From NCBI RefSeq assembly GCF_010730355.1, contig NZ_AP022576.1, positions 4,588,001-4,652,000 on the forward strand: 64,000 bases of DNA, read 5' to 3'. The stretch comes from Mycobacterium florentinum. Lineage in GTDB: Bacteria; Actinomycetota; Actinomycetes; Mycobacteriales; Mycobacteriaceae. The notes under the pieces are model-generated. The model was not told the origin of the DNA and ran no database searches. It saw only the letters and a list, made by a program, of their open reading frames with translations. Below are positions 47,425 through 57,598 of the stretch, one piece after another (within the stretch, counting starts at the first letter, position 1; every line of letters starts with the position of its first letter). The position numbers were made by a program, and so were the translations under genes.

Positions 47425-48872
47425 CGGCGCAGCCGTTCGGCAATACGCTCGTCGCCGGGGATGCCGCGCAGCGCGTGCACCTCGGCGGCAATGGCGGCGG
47501 ACAGTCGCTGCGAGAACTCGATCGGCTCGTCGGCAGCGTCGGGATGCTCCGGCACGATAGCGTCGACGATCCTGGACCGCAGCAGATCGGACGACCGAAT
47601 ACCTTGGGCCGCAGCAAGTTCGGGGGCGTGTGCGGTATCGCGGAAGACGATCGCGCTGGCGCCCTCGGGCGGCAGCGGCGCCAGCCAGCCGTGCAGCGCG
47701 GCCAGCACCCGGTCGGCGGGCACCATCGCCAGCGCCGGCCCGCCGCTGCCCTGGCCGAGCAGCACCGACACCGTCGGGGTGTCCAGCGTCACCAGCTCGG
47801 CTACGCATTGGGCGATCTGACCGGCCAGCCCGCCCTGCTCGGCTTCGGCCGATAGCGCGGGGCCGGCGGTGTCGATCACCAGCACCAGCGGCAGCCGCAG
47901 CTCGGCGGCCAGCGCCATGCCACGGCGGGCTTCCCGCAGCGACGCGGGCCCGACGAGCCCGCCGGTGAGGCGTTGCTGGCCGAGGACCACCGCGGGCTGG
48001 CCGGCGAATCGGGCCAGCGCCAACAGGGTGGTGGCCGCCTCCCCGCTGCCGGTACCGGACAGCAACACCCGGTCGGTGGCGCCGTGGCGCAGCAGATGGC
48101 CGACAGCCGGCCGGTCCGGTCGTCGCGACGCGATCACCGAATCCCACGCCGGCACATCGGGTATCGATTCGGTGGGCGCCGCGGCGGGTAGCGGTTCGGG
48201 AGGGTCGGCGAGCACGGTCAGCGCGCGATCCACCGTCCGGCGCAGCTCGTCGATCGCGACCACACCGTCGATCACGCCATGCCGCTGCAGGTTCTCCGCG
48301 GTCTGGATGCCCGGCGGGAACGGTTCGCCGTAGAGCTGTTCGTACACTCGCGGCCCGAGGAACCCGATCAGCGCGCCCGGCTCGGCGACGGTGATGTGCC
48401 CCAGCGAGCCCCACGACGCGAAAACCCCGCCGGTGGTCGGGTTGCGCAGGTAGACGAGGTAGGGCAGATGCGCCCGCTTGTGGAGTCTGACCGCCGCGGC
48501 GATCTTCACCATCTGCAGGAACGCGACCGTGCCCTCTTGCATGCGGGTGCCGCCGGAGCTCGGTGAGGCCAGCAGCGGGAGCCGCTCGGCCGTGGCACGC
48601 TGCACGGCGGCCGTGATCCGTTCCGCCGCCGCGACCCCGATCGACCCGCCGAGGAAGCTGAACTCGCAGACCACGACCGCCACCCGGCGCCCGTGTATTC
48701 GCCCCTCACCGGTGAGCACCGCTTCGTCGAGGCCGGTGGCGGTCCGGGCGGCGGCGAGCTCGGCCGCGTAGGCCTCGCTGATCGGTATCTGAAGCGGCTC
48801 GCTGTCCCAGCTCACGAAGGAGCCTTCGTCCAGCACTGCATCCTGCAGTTGTTCGGTCGTGATGCGACTCAC
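47400..48872 (-). CDS. accD3: acyl-CoA carboxylase beta subunit AccD3
   Basis: 490-residue carboxyltransferase subunit, equivalent of Rv0904c. The crotonase-fold first half has [36 protein letters not shown] and [14 protein letters not shown]; the second half has [24 protein letters not shown]. It transfers CO2 from biotin to an acyl-CoA; the usual partner is an AccA biotin subunit encoded elsewhere. The 3' end overlaps the decayed ABC gene by 25 bases antisense. It is divergent from echA6 over only 27 bases. Confidence 0.92.
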   Translation of the reverse strand: MSRITTEQLQDAVLDEGSFVSWDSEPLQIPISEAYAAELAAARTATGLDEAVLTGEGRIHGRRVAVVVCEFSFLGGSIGVAAAERITAAVQRATAERLPLLASPSSGGTRMQEGTVAFLQMVKIAAAVRLHKRAHLPYLVYLRNPTTGGVFASWGSLGHITVAEPGALIGFLGPRVYEQLYGEPFPPGIQTAENLQRHGVIDGVVAIDELRRTVDRALTVLADPPEPLPAAAPTESIPDVPAWDSVIASRRPDRPAVGHLLRHGATDRVLLSGTGSGEAATTLLALARFAGQPAVVLGQQRLTGGLVGPASLREARRGMALAAELRLPLVLVIDTAGPALSAEAEQGGLAGQIAQCVAELVTLDTPTVSVLLGQGSGGPALAMVPADRVLAALHGWLAPLPPEGASAIVFRDTAHAPELAAAQGIRSSDLLRSRIVDAIVPEHPDAADEPIEFSQRLSAAIAAEVHALRGIPGDERIAERLRRYRGIGLP

Positions 48873-48882
48873 GGGGCCAGGC

Positions 48883-48888
48883 TATATA
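48883..48888 (+). promoter_or_regulatory. -10 box for echA6
   Basis: TATATA lies 11 bases before the echA6 ATG at 48900, with no room for a ribosome-binding site between the likely transcription start and the codon. This suggests a leaderless or near-leaderless mRNA, which is common in mycobacteria. The whole promoter must overlap the first codons of the divergent accD3. Confidence 0.5.
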
Positions 48889-48899
48889 GGCTGACGCCC

Positions 48900-49631
48900 A
48901 TGATCGGTATCACGCAGGTAGAAGCCGTAATGACCATCGAATTGCAGCGCCCTGAGCGACGCAACGCGCTCAACTCGCAACTCGTCGACGAGCTACGGGA
49001 GGCCGTGCTGAAGGCCGGCGACGGGTCCATCCGCGCGATCGTGCTCACCGGCCAGGGCACGGCGTTCTGCGCCGGTGCGGACCTGTCCGGCGACGCGTTT
49101 GCCGCCGACTACCCGGACCGGCTCATCGAGCTGCACAAGGCCCTGGATGCGGCACCCATCCCGGTGATCGGCGCGATCAACGGTCCGGCCATCGGTGCGG
49201 GCCTGCAGTTGGCCATGCAGTGCGATCTGCGGGTCGTCGAGCCGGACGCGTTCTTCCAATTCCCGACGTCGAAATACGGCCTTGCCCTGGATAACTGGAG
49301 CATCCGGCGACTATCGTCGCTGGTCGGACACGGCCGGGCGCGGGCGATGCTGCTGACGGCGGAGAAATTGACCGCCGAGACGGCGCTGCAGACGGGCATG
49401 GCCAACCGGATCGGGACACTGGAAGACGCCCGGGCCTGGGCCGCCGAGATCACCGGGCTGGCGCCGCTGGCGATCCAGCACGCCAAGCGGGTACTCAACG
49501 ACGACGGTTCGATCGAAGAGGCCTGGCCGGTGCACAAGGAACTGTTCGACAAGGCCTGGGGCAGCCAGGACGTCATCGAGGCGCAAGTGGCCCGCATCGA
49601 GAAGCGGCAGCCGAGGTTCCAGGGGGCCTGA
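48900..49631 (+). CDS. echA6: EchA6, enoyl-CoA hydratase-like acyl-CoA carrier
   Basis: 243 residues, the same length as M. tuberculosis EchA6 (Rv0905). Crotonase fold with the oxyanion-hole segments [12 protein letters not shown] and [15 protein letters not shown]. The two catalytic Glu positions of real hydratases are changed: Gln in GAGLQLA and Thr in FPTSKYGL. The protein is therefore not expected to hydrate. In M. tuberculosis EchA6 binds long-chain acyl-CoA and feeds mycolic-acid FAS-II, and is the target of the THPP inhibitors. Its gene neighbour accD3 also concerns acyl-CoA. Confidence 0.93.
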   Translation: MIGITQVEAVMTIELQRPERRNALNSQLVDELREAVLKAGDGSIRAIVLTGQGTAFCAGADLSGDAFAADYPDRLIELHKALDAAPIPVIGAINGPAIGAGLQLAMQCDLRVVEPDAFFQFPTSKYGLALDNWSIRRLSSLVGHGRARAMLLTAEKLTAETALQTGMANRIGTLEDARAWAAEITGLAPLAIQHAKRVLNDDGSIEEAWPVHKELFDKAWGSQDVIEAQVARIEKRQPRFQGA

Positions 49632-49635
49632 CGAC

Positions 49636-50754
49636 ATGGTGCCCGCAGCGTTTCGCCTGGCCGCCGGCACGGTCACGCTCGCCGCGGGCGGGTGGGTGTT
49701 GCGCGCGCTGCGTGGGGCACCGGCCGCGCTGGGCGCCGATCCGTCGTCGATCCGCGACGTGACGCAGCACTCACCCAATTTCTCCGACGGCGTCTTCGTC
49801 AACCTCGACCCCGCCTCGAATGCCAACCTGGACCGCGAGCAGCTCGCGCTGATCGCGTGGGAGTTGGTGGGTGGACGCGGCCGCAGCCGCCCGACCGCGC
49901 CGATCCCGCTGGGCGCGCCGGGGATGTTCGACGCCGATCCCGGCCGACTGGCCGTCAGCTGGCTGGGCCACTCCACCGCCCTGCTGGAGATCGACGGCTA
50001 CCGGGTGCTCACCGACCCGGTGTGGAGCCACCGTTGCTCGCCGTCGGACGTGATCGGACCGGAGCGTCTACATCCGCCCCCGGTGGCGCTCGAAGCGCTG
50101 CCCGCCGTCGACGCCGTGGTGATCAGCCATGACCACTACGACCACCTCGACATGGACACCGTTGTCGCGTTGGCCCGCGCTCAGCGGGCGCCGTTCTTCG
50201 TCCCGCTGGGTGTGGGCGCGCACCTGCGTGCGTGGGGCATCCCCGGGCATCGCATCGTCGAACTCGACTGGAATGAAAGCGCTCACGTCGACGAACTGAC
50301 CCTGATTTGCCTGCCGGCACGGCACTTTTCGGGTCGCTTCCTGGACCGCAACACCACGCTGTGGGCGTCATGGGGAATCGTCGGTCACCGCCACCGCGCC
50401 TATTTCGGCGGCGATACCGGGTACACGAAGAGCTTCGAGCAGATCGGCGCCGAGCACGGACCGTTCGACCTGACCCTGTTGCCGATCGGCGCCTACAACC
50501 CGGGGTGGCCCGACGTTCACATGAATCCCGAAGAGGCGGTGCGGGCCCACCTCGATCTCACCGCGGGCGGCTCCGGGCTGATGGTGCCGATCCATTGGGG
50601 CACTTTCCGGCTGGCACCGCACCCCTGGGCCGAGCCGGTCGAGCGGATGCTCGCCGCCGCGGAAGCCGGCGAAGCCGCGGTGGCGGTTCCCACGCCCGGT
50701 CAACGTCTTGACCCGTCCCGGCCGCTGAGATTCAATCCATGGTGGCAGTTGTAG
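49636..50754 (+). CDS. metallo-beta-lactamase-fold hydrolase (Rv0906-like)
   Basis: 372 residues. N-terminal hydrophobic stretch AAFRLAAGTVTLAAGGWVL is a possible anchor. The HxHxDH metal site is SHDHYDHLD; further ligands lie in LPARHFSGR, FGGDTGYTKSF and PIHWGTF. The layout is like NAPE-PLD or UlaG-type hydrolases, which cut phosphodiester or lactone bonds. Starts five bases after echA6. Its last 23 bases overlap the convergent glycosylase gene. Confidence 0.88.
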   Translation: MVPAAFRLAAGTVTLAAGGWVLRALRGAPAALGADPSSIRDVTQHSPNFSDGVFVNLDPASNANLDREQLALIAWELVGGRGRSRPTAPIPLGAPGMFDADPGRLAVSWLGHSTALLEIDGYRVLTDPVWSHRCSPSDVIGPERLHPPPVALEALPAVDAVVISHDHYDHLDMDTVVALARAQRAPFFVPLGVGAHLRAWGIPGHRIVELDWNESAHVDELTLICLPARHFSGRFLDRNTTLWASWGIVGHRHRAYFGGDTGYTKSFEQIGAEHGPFDLTLLPIGAYNPGWPDVHMNPEEAVRAHLDLTAGGSGLMVPIHWGTFRLAPHPWAEPVERMLAAAEAGEAAVAVPTPGQRLDPSRPLRFNPWWQL

Positions 50755-51268
50755 ATCCGGGTTGCGTTAGCGCACAACGTAGTTCGGAGTAGGCGCCGAC
50801 GAGATCGTCCAGTGTGAACCCTCTGTTGAGGCCGCTTGGGTTGGGCAGCACCCATGCCGCGGTATCGGCGAACCCGGGCGCATACGGGCCCCAGTCGATT
50901 TTCGGGATGCCGGTCATCGCCGTCAGGGCACGTTTGCCGAGGAACGCGATCGCTCGCGGCGCGTAGCGCCGGATCTTCGCTTCGAACTCGGGTCGGGCGC
51001 GCCGGAACTCCTCGGTCGATACGTCGCTGGCCCGTCGAGTCGGCCGGCCGACCACCGCGGTGATGCCACAGCCGTAGTCGAGCAAGCGGCGTTCGTCCTC
51101 CGGCCGCAATCGTCTATCGGTGAATCCGGCCAGATGCAGTACGGACCAAAAACGGTTGCTGCGATTCGAGAAGTTATGCCCGTCGACCGCAGCGGTCGTT
51201 GCCGGGTTCATGCCGCAGAAGACGATGTCGAGACCCGGGGCAAGGATGTCCGATTCATAATGCATCAT
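50732..51268 (-). CDS. Mug-family G:T/U mismatch-specific DNA glycosylase
   Basis: About 178 residues of the Mug/TDG uracil-DNA glycosylase superfamily. Motif 1 is GLDIVFCGMNPATTAA (E. coli Mug has GINPG), and the late motif is VLPNPSGLNRGF, the loop that enters the DNA. Residue F follows NRFW as in Mug. It removes uracil or thymine mispaired with guanine. ATG 51268 has GGGAG eight bases upstream; ATG 51283 and 51265 are alternatives. Confidence 0.87.
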   Translation of the reverse strand: MMHYESDILAPGLDIVFCGMNPATTAAVDGHNFSNRSNRFWSVLHLAGFTDRRLRPEDERRLLDYGCGITAVVGRPTRRASDVSTEEFRRARPEFEAKIRRYAPRAIAFLGKRALTAMTGIPKIDWGPYAPGFADTAAWVLPNPSGLNRGFTLDDLVGAYSELRCALTQPGSTTATMD

Positions 51269-51310
51269 GGGTGATACTCCCATCGGGCGAGCACGCTAAA
51301 GTCTGCGGGC

Positions 51311-52891
51311 ATGACGAGCCGCGCGGCCTTCGCCGCTGTCGTGATGTTGCTGGCGTTGGTCGGATGTGGCTCCGGCCATCCCATATCGAGCCCGCTCTCC
51401 GCGTTGTCTGACGCGCCTCCCAACGAGGTGTCGGGTCTGGACATTCCCGCCGGCCGCATCGACGCCGCCATCTCGAAGGTCGACGGCCTGGTCGACGACC
51501 TGATGCGCAGCACCGGCGTCCCCGGCGTGTCGGTGGCCGTCGTCCGCGGCGGAAAAACGGTGTACGCCAAAGGTTTCGGCGTGAAGAATGCGACCAAGGG
51601 CACCGGCCAGGACAACAAGGTCGACGCGGACACGGTCTTTCAGCTGGCATCGGTGTCGAAATCGTTGGGCGCCACCGTGGTGGCACATGAGGTAGCCACC
51701 AACGTCGTCACCTGGGACGCGCCGGTGGTGTCCAAGCTGCCGTGGTTTGCGCTGTCGGATCCCTACGTCACCGGCCATGTGACCGTTGCCGACCTGTACT
51801 CGCATCGCTCTGGGCTGCCTGATCACGCCGGCGACAAACTCGAGGATCTCGGCTACGACCGCCGGCAAGTGCTGGAACGGCTGAGGTACTTGCCGCTGGC
51901 TCCTTTTCGAAGTAGCTACGCCTACACCAACTTTGGCTTGACCGCGGCCGCCGAGGCGGTGGCGGCCGCCGCGGGTAAATCCTGGGAGGATCTGTCCGAC
52001 GAGGTGCTCTACCGTCCGCTGGGTATGACGTCGACGAGTTCGAAATACGCCGATTATCTGGCCAGGCCCAACCGCGCGGTGCTGCATGTCAAGGTCGGCG
52101 ACAAGTGGGAGCCGCGCTTCCAGCGTGACCCCGACGCGCAGACGCCCGCGGGTGGGGTGAGTTCGTCGATCAACGACATGGCGCGCTGGCTGACGATGGT
52201 GATGGCCAACGGAACCTACAACGGCCAGCAGATCACTTCGCCCGAAGCCCTGCTGCCCGCGATCACCCCGCAGGTCATGTCTAGTCCGGCATCGTCGCCG
52301 AAAGCCCGGGCCGGCTACTACGGCCACGGATTCAACGCCTCGGTGACCTCGTCGGGGCGCACGCAGTACAGCCACTCCGGCGGTTTCGCGTCGGGCGCGG
52401 CAACCAACTTCGTCGTGATGCCCTCGGAGGATGTGGGCATCATCGCGCTGACCAATGGTGCGCCGTATGGCATTCCGGAAGCACTGACCGCGCAATTCAT
52501 GGATCTGGTGCAGTACGGACAAATTCGCGAGGATTGGCCGGCACTGTACAACCACGCGGTCGGCTGGATGAACAACGCGGAGGGCTCGCTGGTCGGCAAG
52601 CAACCTCCCGCCAACCCCGCGCCGGCCCGTCCGCTCACCGACTACCTCGGCGTCTACGCGAACGACTACTGGGGTCCGGCCGTCGTGACCGAAAGCAACG
52701 GGCAACCGCAACTCGCACTGGGCCCGAAGAATCAGACGTTCGGGCTCACGCACTGGGACGGTGACACCTTCACCTTCTCGATAACAGACGAAAACGCGCC
52801 GCCCGGAACGATTTCCAAGGCAACTTTCAGCGGGAACACGCTGAATCTCGAGTACTACGACACCGACAAGCTGGGAACGTTCACCCGATGA
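51311..52891 (+). CDS. serine beta-lactamase/penicillin-binding-like lipoprotein (Rv0907-like)
   Basis: 526 residues. A lipoprotein signal peptide (MLLALVGC) gives a lipidated Cys near residue 19. The class C/esterase fold has the nucleophile motif SVSK, the YxN motif YTN (in [10 protein letters not shown]), and a third motif HSGG. A C-terminal beta-barrel-like domain follows at about residues 430-526. It may be a D,D-peptidase or esterase at the cell surface, not necessarily a beta-lactamase. It starts a coupled pair with ctpE (ATGA overlap). Confidence 0.9.
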   Translation: MTSRAAFAAVVMLLALVGCGSGHPISSPLSALSDAPPNEVSGLDIPAGRIDAAISKVDGLVDDLMRSTGVPGVSVAVVRGGKTVYAKGFGVKNATKGTGQDNKVDADTVFQLASVSKSLGATVVAHEVATNVVTWDAPVVSKLPWFALSDPYVTGHVTVADLYSHRSGLPDHAGDKLEDLGYDRRQVLERLRYLPLAPFRSSYAYTNFGLTAAAEAVAAAAGKSWEDLSDEVLYRPLGMTSTSSKYADYLARPNRAVLHVKVGDKWEPRFQRDPDAQTPAGGVSSSINDMARWLTMVMANGTYNGQQITSPEALLPAITPQVMSSPASSPKARAGYYGHGFNASVTSSGRTQYSHSGGFASGAATNFVVMPSEDVGIIALTNGAPYGIPEALTAQFMDLVQYGQIREDWPALYNHAVGWMNNAEGSLVGKQPPANPAPARPLTDYLGVYANDYWGPAVVTESNGQPQLALGPKNQTFGLTHWDGDTFTFSITDENAPPGTISKATFSGNTLNLEYYDTDKLGTFTR

Positions 52892-55281
52892 GCCTCGCCG
52901 CCACCTCAGGCCTGACCGACGCCGAGGTGGCGCAGCGGGTGGCCGAGGGCAACAGCAACGCGGTTCCGGTGCGTGCCGCCCGCAGCACCGCGGACATCGT
53001 TCGCGCCAACGTTTTCACCCGGATCAACGCGATCCTGGGCGTGCTGCTGGCGATCGTGCTCGCGACCGGATCGGCCATCAACGGGTTGTTCGGCCTGCTG
53101 ATCATCGCCAACAGCGTCATCGGGATCGTCCAGGAGGTCCGGGCCAAGCAGACGCTCGACGCCCTCGCGATCGTCGGGCAGGCAAAGCCGTTGGTGCGCA
53201 GGCAATCCGGGACCGCAACGCTGCTGCCCAGCGAGGTGGTGCTCGACGACATCATCGAACTCGGGCCCGGGGATCAGATCGTCGTCGACGGCGAGGTGCT
53301 CGAGGAAGACAACCTGGAGGTCGACGAATCGCTGCTGACCGGTGAGGCGGACCCGATCGCCAAGGACGCCGGGGACACGGTCATGTCGGGGAGTTTCGTC
53401 GTCGCCGGCATTGGTGCCTACCGTGCCACCAAGGTTGGCCCGGCGGCCTATGCGGCCCGCCTCGCCGAGGAGGCCAGCAAGTTCACGCTGGTGAAATCCG
53501 AACTGCGCAACGGCATTAACCGGATCCTGCAGTTCATCACCTACCTGTTGGTGCCGTCCGGCCTGCTGACGATCTACACGCAGTTGTTCACCACGCATGC
53601 GGGCTGGCGACAGGCGGTGCTGCGGACGGTCGGTGCGCTGGTGCCGATGGTGCCCGAGGGTTTGGTGCTGATGACCTCGATCGCGTTCGCGGTCGGCGTC
53701 ATCAGGCTCGGCCAGCGCCGTTGCCTGGTGCAGGAATTGCCCGCCATCGAGGGTTTGGCCCGCGTCGACGTGGTGTGCGCCGACAAGACGGGCACCCTGA
53801 CCGAAAGCGGCATGCGGGTCTGCGATGTCGTTGAGCTCACCGGCCACCAGGCCGTACCCGATGCGCTGGCCGCGCTGGCCGCGGCCGACCCGCGTCCCAA
53901 CGCCAGCATGCAGGCGATCGCCGAAACCTTTGACCGGCCTCCCGGCTGGATCGTCACGGCCACCGCACCTTTCAAGTCCGCGACCAAATGGAGCGGCGTG
54001 TCCTACGCCGACCACGGCAACTGGGTGATCGGAGCGCCCGACGTGCTGCTCGATCCGGCATCGACGGCCGCCGCACAGGCCGAACAGATCGGTGCGCAGG
54101 GGTTGCGGGTGCTGTTGCTCGGCGCCGCCGATGTCGCCGTGGATCGCCCGGACGCGCCGGGACGGGTCGTCCCGATCGCGCTGGTGGTGCTGGAGCAGAG
54201 GGTGCGCCCGGACGCGTGCGAAACCGTGGAGTACTTTGCCGCCCAGGATGTTTCGGTGAAGGTGATCTCGGGCGACAACGCGGTGTCGGTGGGCGCGGTG
54301 GCGGCAAAACTCGGGTTGCCTGGCGAGGCGATGGATGCGCGCCAATTGCCAACGGAGGCCGGTGAATTGGCCGACATGCTGGACACCTACACGAGCTTCG
54401 GCCGGGTGCGGCCCGATCAGAAGCGGGCCATTGTGCATGCGCTGCAAGCGCACGGGCACACCGTGGCGATGACCGGCGACGGCGTCAACGACGTGCTCGC
54501 CCTCAAGGACGCCGACATCGGGGTGGCGATGGGTGCCGGTAGCCCCGCGTCGCGGGCGGTAGCGCAGATCGTGTTGCTGGACAACAGGTTTGCGACACTT
54601 CCTTACGTCGTCGGTGAAGGCCGGCGGGTGATTGGCAACATCGAGAGGGTCGCCAACCTGTTTTTGACCAAGACGGTGTACTCGGTAATGCTGGCGCTGT
54701 TCGTGGGTATCGAATGCCTGTTGTCCAAGCCGCTGCGGGCGGATCCGCTGCTGTACCCGTTTCAGCCGATCCACGTCACCATCGCCGCGTGGTTCACGAT
54801 CGGCATTCCGTCGTTCATCCTATCGCTGGCGCCCAACAACGAGCGCGCCTATCCCGGCTTCGTGCGACGGGTGCTGACGTCGGCGCTGCCGTCCGGATTG
54901 ATCGTCGGCACCGCGACCTTCGTCTCCTACCTGGTGGCCTACCGGGGCCGTCATGCCACCTTCACCGAACAAGACCAGGCGTCGACCGCCGCGCTGATCA
55001 CCCTGTTGGTGACCGCGCTCTGGGTGCTGGCCGTGGTGGCGCGTCCCTACCAGTGGTGGCGGGTCGCGCTGGTCGCTTCGTGCGGCCTGGCGTATGTCGC
55101 GATCTTCAGTATCCCGCTGGCGCAGCAGAAGTTTCTGCTCGATCCGTCGAATCTGGCTCTGACGTCCACGGCGCTGGGGATCGGCGTGCTGGGCGCCGCG
55201 GCGATCGAGGCGACGTGGTGGATCCGGGCCAGGATGCTCGGCATCGAGCCGCGATTGTGGCGGGCACCCGACGACGCTTAA
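52888..55281 (+). CDS. ctpE: P-type cation-transporting ATPase CtpE
   Basis: 797 residues, equivalent of Rv0908. Actuator TGEAD (in [14 protein letters not shown]), phosphorylation motif [14 protein letters not shown], and hinge [17 protein letters not shown] are intact. The membrane metal-site motif is [11 protein letters not shown]. CtpE in M. tuberculosis and M. smegmatis is a calcium importer. Translation starts inside the preceding lipoprotein stop. It is transcribed toward the toxin-antitoxin genes, from which a 180-base gap with its own signals separates it. Confidence 0.93.
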   Translation: MSLAATSGLTDAEVAQRVAEGNSNAVPVRAARSTADIVRANVFTRINAILGVLLAIVLATGSAINGLFGLLIIANSVIGIVQEVRAKQTLDALAIVGQAKPLVRRQSGTATLLPSEVVLDDIIELGPGDQIVVDGEVLEEDNLEVDESLLTGEADPIAKDAGDTVMSGSFVVAGIGAYRATKVGPAAYAARLAEEASKFTLVKSELRNGINRILQFITYLLVPSGLLTIYTQLFTTHAGWRQAVLRTVGALVPMVPEGLVLMTSIAFAVGVIRLGQRRCLVQELPAIEGLARVDVVCADKTGTLTESGMRVCDVVELTGHQAVPDALAALAAADPRPNASMQAIAETFDRPPGWIVTATAPFKSATKWSGVSYADHGNWVIGAPDVLLDPASTAAAQAEQIGAQGLRVLLLGAADVAVDRPDAPGRVVPIALVVLEQRVRPDACETVEYFAAQDVSVKVISGDNAVSVGAVAAKLGLPGEAMDARQLPTEAGELADMLDTYTSFGRVRPDQKRAIVHALQAHGHTVAMTGDGVNDVLALKDADIGVAMGAGSPASRAVAQIVLLDNRFATLPYVVGEGRRVIGNIERVANLFLTKTVYSVMLALFVGIECLLSKPLRADPLLYPFQPIHVTIAAWFTIGIPSFILSLAPNNERAYPGFVRRVLTSALPSGLIVGTATFVSYLVAYRGRHATFTEQDQASTAALITLLVTALWVLAVVARPYQWWRVALVASCGLAYVAIFSIPLAQQKFLLDPSNLALTSTALGIGVLGAAAIEATWWIRARMLGIEPRLWRAPDDA

Positions 55282-55398
55282 TCGCCCAGTGTGGCCTCAG
55301 CCGCACAGTAGGGCGCGAGCGTGCGGCCAGCCGCAGGTTCGGCGCTCCAGACCGGCTGGGCCGACCAGGGCGATTGGGATCGCCCGGATTCCGGCCAG

Positions 55399-55445
55399 TA
55401 GGGTTCTACCAGCAAAGAAAGGATCCCCGGCGGCCCCGGGGATCC
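55399..55445 (+). promoter_or_regulatory. TAGGGT -10 box and 10-bp hairpin ahead of the toxin-antitoxin genes
   Basis: TAGGGT (55399-55404) fits the mycobacterial TANNNT -10 box. About seven bases downstream would be the transcript start. A perfect inverted repeat ggatccccgg (55421-55430) and ccggggatcc (55436-55445) with a 5-base loop follows. No T-run follows, so it is not a simple terminator. It ends 18 bases before the antitoxin ATG, just ahead of the GGGGAAGGGA ribosome-binding site. Confidence 0.5.
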
Positions 55446-55463
55446 GCGGGGAAGGGACAGCAC

Positions 55464-55652
55464 ATGGGATTCCTGGACAAGGCGAAGGACCTGTTGGCGC
55501 AGAACGCCGACAAGGTCGAGACCGCGATCGACAAGGCCGGCGAGTTCGTCGACGACAAGACGCAGGGCAAGTACTCCGACACCATCCACAAGGTGCAGGA
55601 AGAGGCCAAGAAGGCGATCGACGCCCAGGGCCCCGGCGACCAGCAGAACTGA
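55464..55652 (+). CDS. MT0933-like antitoxin (Rv0909-like)
   Basis: 62 residues: [20 protein letters not shown], then a long amphipathic helix ([16 protein letters not shown]). Highly charged and almost fully helical, as in the small MT0933-type antitoxins. Paired with the SRPBCC-fold gene four bases downstream, equivalent of the Rv0909-Rv0910 toxin-antitoxin pair. It carries no DNA-binding motif that I can see, so autoregulation is uncertain. Confidence 0.85.
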   Translation: MGFLDKAKDLLAQNADKVETAIDKAGEFVDDKTQGKYSDTIHKVQEEAKKAIDAQGPGDQQN

Positions 55653-55656
55653 ACGC

Positions 55657-56130
55657 ATGGCGAAGCTTTCCGGATCCATCGACGTACCCCTGCCGCCGGC
55701 CCAGGCCTGGACGCATGCCTCCGATCTGTCCCGCTTCAAGGACTGGCTGAGCATCCACCGGGTGTGGCGCAGCAAGCTGCCCGACGACCTGCAAAAGGGC
55801 ACGGTCATCGAATCCATCGTCGAGGTCAAGGGCATGCTCAACCGGATCAAGTGGACGATCGTGCACTACAAGCCGCCGGAGGCCATGACGCTCAACGGCG
55901 ATGGCGTCGGCGGCGTCAAGGTCAAGCTGATTGCGAAGGTCAAACCGAAGGATGACGGATCGGTCGTCAGCTTCGACGTGCGCCTCGGTGGTCCCGCGCT
56001 GTTCGGCCCGATCGGCGTGATCGTGGCCGCCGCACTGAGAAGCGACATCAACGAATCCCTGGAAAGATTCGTCACCGTGTTCACCGGTCCCGATCCCGGT
56101 CGCAACGGGCATGGTGGCGCCGGCCGCTGA
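55657..56130 (+). CDS. SRPBCC-fold toxin (Rv0910-like)
   Basis: 157 residues: KLSGSIDVPLPPAQAWTHAS, a START-like fold with DWLSIHRVWRSKLP and a hydrophobic pocket (VVSFDVRLGGPALFGP). In M. tuberculosis Rv0910 is the toxin neutralised by Rv0909; its target is not clear to me. Here it is about a dozen residues longer at the C-terminus, ending in a Gly/Arg tail, and it overlaps a methyltransferase-like fragment in another frame. Confidence 0.85.
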   Translation: MAKLSGSIDVPLPPAQAWTHASDLSRFKDWLSIHRVWRSKLPDDLQKGTVIESIVEVKGMLNRIKWTIVHYKPPEAMTLNGDGVGGVKVKLIAKVKPKDDGSVVSFDVRLGGPALFGPIGVIVAAALRSDINESLERFVTVFTGPDPGRNGHGGAGR

Positions 56131-56218
56131 CCGTCTGGCGGACCTGCTTCGCACCACCGTCGGTGTCGAACTGCCGGTCCGGCCGCGCGCCTGGGACGGC
56201 AGCGAGACCGATGAGTTT
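56111..56218 (+). pseudogene. fragment resembling N-terminus of a fatty-acid methyltransferase
   Basis: ATG 56111 begins a frame reading MVAPAADRLADLLRTTVGVE followed by LPVRPRAWDGSETDE. This is the typical N-terminus of mycobacterial cyclopropane/UfaA-type SAM methyltransferases (LPVRLRAWDGSE). After about 36 residues the match ends and the frame has unrelated sequence, so the gene appears to have been cut away, leaving a scar between the toxin gene and the next VOC gene. It overlaps the toxin gene end by 20 bases. Confidence 0.5.
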
Positions 56219-56285
56219 TTCCCTCGGCGCCGGTCGATGTGTGTGAGCCCCGCGCACGGGGCAAGGACACCGACAGGAGAACACC

Positions 56286-57083
56286 GTGCCCATCCGTGAC
56301 GGCGCCCCGCTGGGCGCACCCTGCTGGATCGATTTGACGACCTCGGAGCTCGACCGCGCCCGGAACTTCTACGGCACGGCCTTCGGCTGGACGTTCGAGT
56401 CCGCCGGACCCGAGTACGGCGGTTACCTCAACGTCGCCAAGGACGGCCACCGCGTCGCCGGCATGATGGCCAACCGCCCCGAGACGGGGTCGCCAGACGT
56501 GTGGACGACCTACTTCCACACCGTCGATATCAACGCGACGGCCGCCGCCGCGACCGCCGCCGGCGGCGCGGTATGCGTGGAGCCGATGGAAATACCCGCC
56601 AAGGGGTACATGGGCCTCGCCACCGATCCGTCCGGCGCGTTTTTCGGCTTGTGGCAGCCGCTGGAGCATCGCGGTTTCGAGGTGATCGGCGGGGCCGGCG
56701 CACCGGTCTGGCATCAATTGACCAGCCGCGATTACCGTGCGGCGCTGGACTTCTATCGCGAGGTTTTCGGCTGGCGGACCGAGGTCGTCGGTGACAGCGA
56801 CGAATTCCGTTACACCACAGCATGGTTCGGTGATCAGCAAGCCCCCGCAAGCGGGTGGTACCCCCAGCTCGGCGTGATGGACGGCGCGGCCATACTGCCC
56901 GAGGGCGTGCCGTCGCAGTGGACCATCTTCTTCGGCGCCGAGGATGTCGACAAAACACTCCAGGTGATCGCCGAGAACGGCGGAGCCGTGCTGCGGGGAG
57001 CCGAGGACACGCCGTACGGACGGCTGGCCGCGGCCACCGACCCCACCGGCGTCACGTTCAACCTGTCCTCGCTGCGGGCGTGA
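56286..57083 (+). CDS. two-domain VOC/glyoxalase protein (Rv0911-like)
   Basis: 265 residues made of two VOC domains of about 125 residues each. The first has GAPCWIDLTTSELDRARNFY, the second VWHQLTSRDYRAALDFYREV. Each ends in the family pattern (ATDPSGAFFGLWQP; ATDPTGVTFNLSSL). GTG 56286 has CAGGAGA upstream. Equivalent of Rv0911. Metal-binding residues are present only in part (His in the second half), so enzymatic activity is uncertain; some relatives bind drugs. Confidence 0.87.
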   Translation: MPIRDGAPLGAPCWIDLTTSELDRARNFYGTAFGWTFESAGPEYGGYLNVAKDGHRVAGMMANRPETGSPDVWTTYFHTVDINATAAAATAAGGAVCVEPMEIPAKGYMGLATDPSGAFFGLWQPLEHRGFEVIGGAGAPVWHQLTSRDYRAALDFYREVFGWRTEVVGDSDEFRYTTAWFGDQQAPASGWYPQLGVMDGAAILPEGVPSQWTIFFGAEDVDKTLQVIAENGGAVLRGAEDTPYGRLAAATDPTGVTFNLSSLRA

Positions 57084-57159
57084 CGTAGCGGGGTCGCATC
57101 GGCGCACGCTGCGCGTGGCGCGCGGGCGGCCGGTCCGGCGCCCTATTAAGGTCGCACCC

Positions 57160-57594
57160 ATGACCCGCCGCCTGCGCCCCGGATGGCTGGTGGCGCTGTT
57201 TGCCCTGGTCGTTTCGGCCAGTGCCTGGTTGCCGTGGCTGACGACGTCGGTCGGTGGCGGCGGTTGGGCCAGCGCGATCGGGGGTAGACACGGCAGCCTG
57301 CAGCTTCCGCCGGGATTCGGCGCGGGCCAGCTGATTGTGCTGCTGTCCTCGGCGTTGCTGGTGGCCGGGGCGATGGTGGGTCGGGGCCTGTCCGTGCGGA
57401 TCGCATCGATTGCGGCGCTGGTGATTTCGCTGCTGCTCGTGGCGCTCGTGGCGTGGTACTACAAACTCAACGTCAATCCACCGGTGTCCGCGGAATACGG
57501 ACTGTATGTCGGCGGGGGCGCCGCGGTCGGCGCGGTCGTCTGTTCGGTGGTGTCGTTGATCGCCGCGCTCGTCGCCGGTCGCGCCGCCCGGTAA
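57160..57594 (+). CDS. four-helix membrane protein (Rv0912-like)
   Basis: 144 residues with about four membrane helices (WLVALFALVVSASAWLPWL; LIVLLSSALLVAGAMVG; IASIAALVISLLLVALVAW; AAVGAVVCSVVSLIAALVAG). A TATTAA -10 box at 57144-57149 lies 10 bases before the ATG, so a near-leaderless mRNA is possible. Function unknown. Confidence 0.78.
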   Translation: MTRRLRPGWLVALFALVVSASAWLPWLTTSVGGGGWASAIGGRHGSLQLPPGFGAGQLIVLLSSALLVAGAMVGRGLSVRIASIAALVISLLLVALVAWYYKLNVNPPVSAEYGLYVGGGAAVGAVVCSVVSLIAALVAGRAAR

Positions 57595-57598
57595 GGCC

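Noticed and set aside
55282..55463. Rho-independent terminator at the end of ctpE
   Set aside because: The only strong stem lacks a T-run and stands next to the antitoxin ribosome-binding site, so a leader structure fits better.
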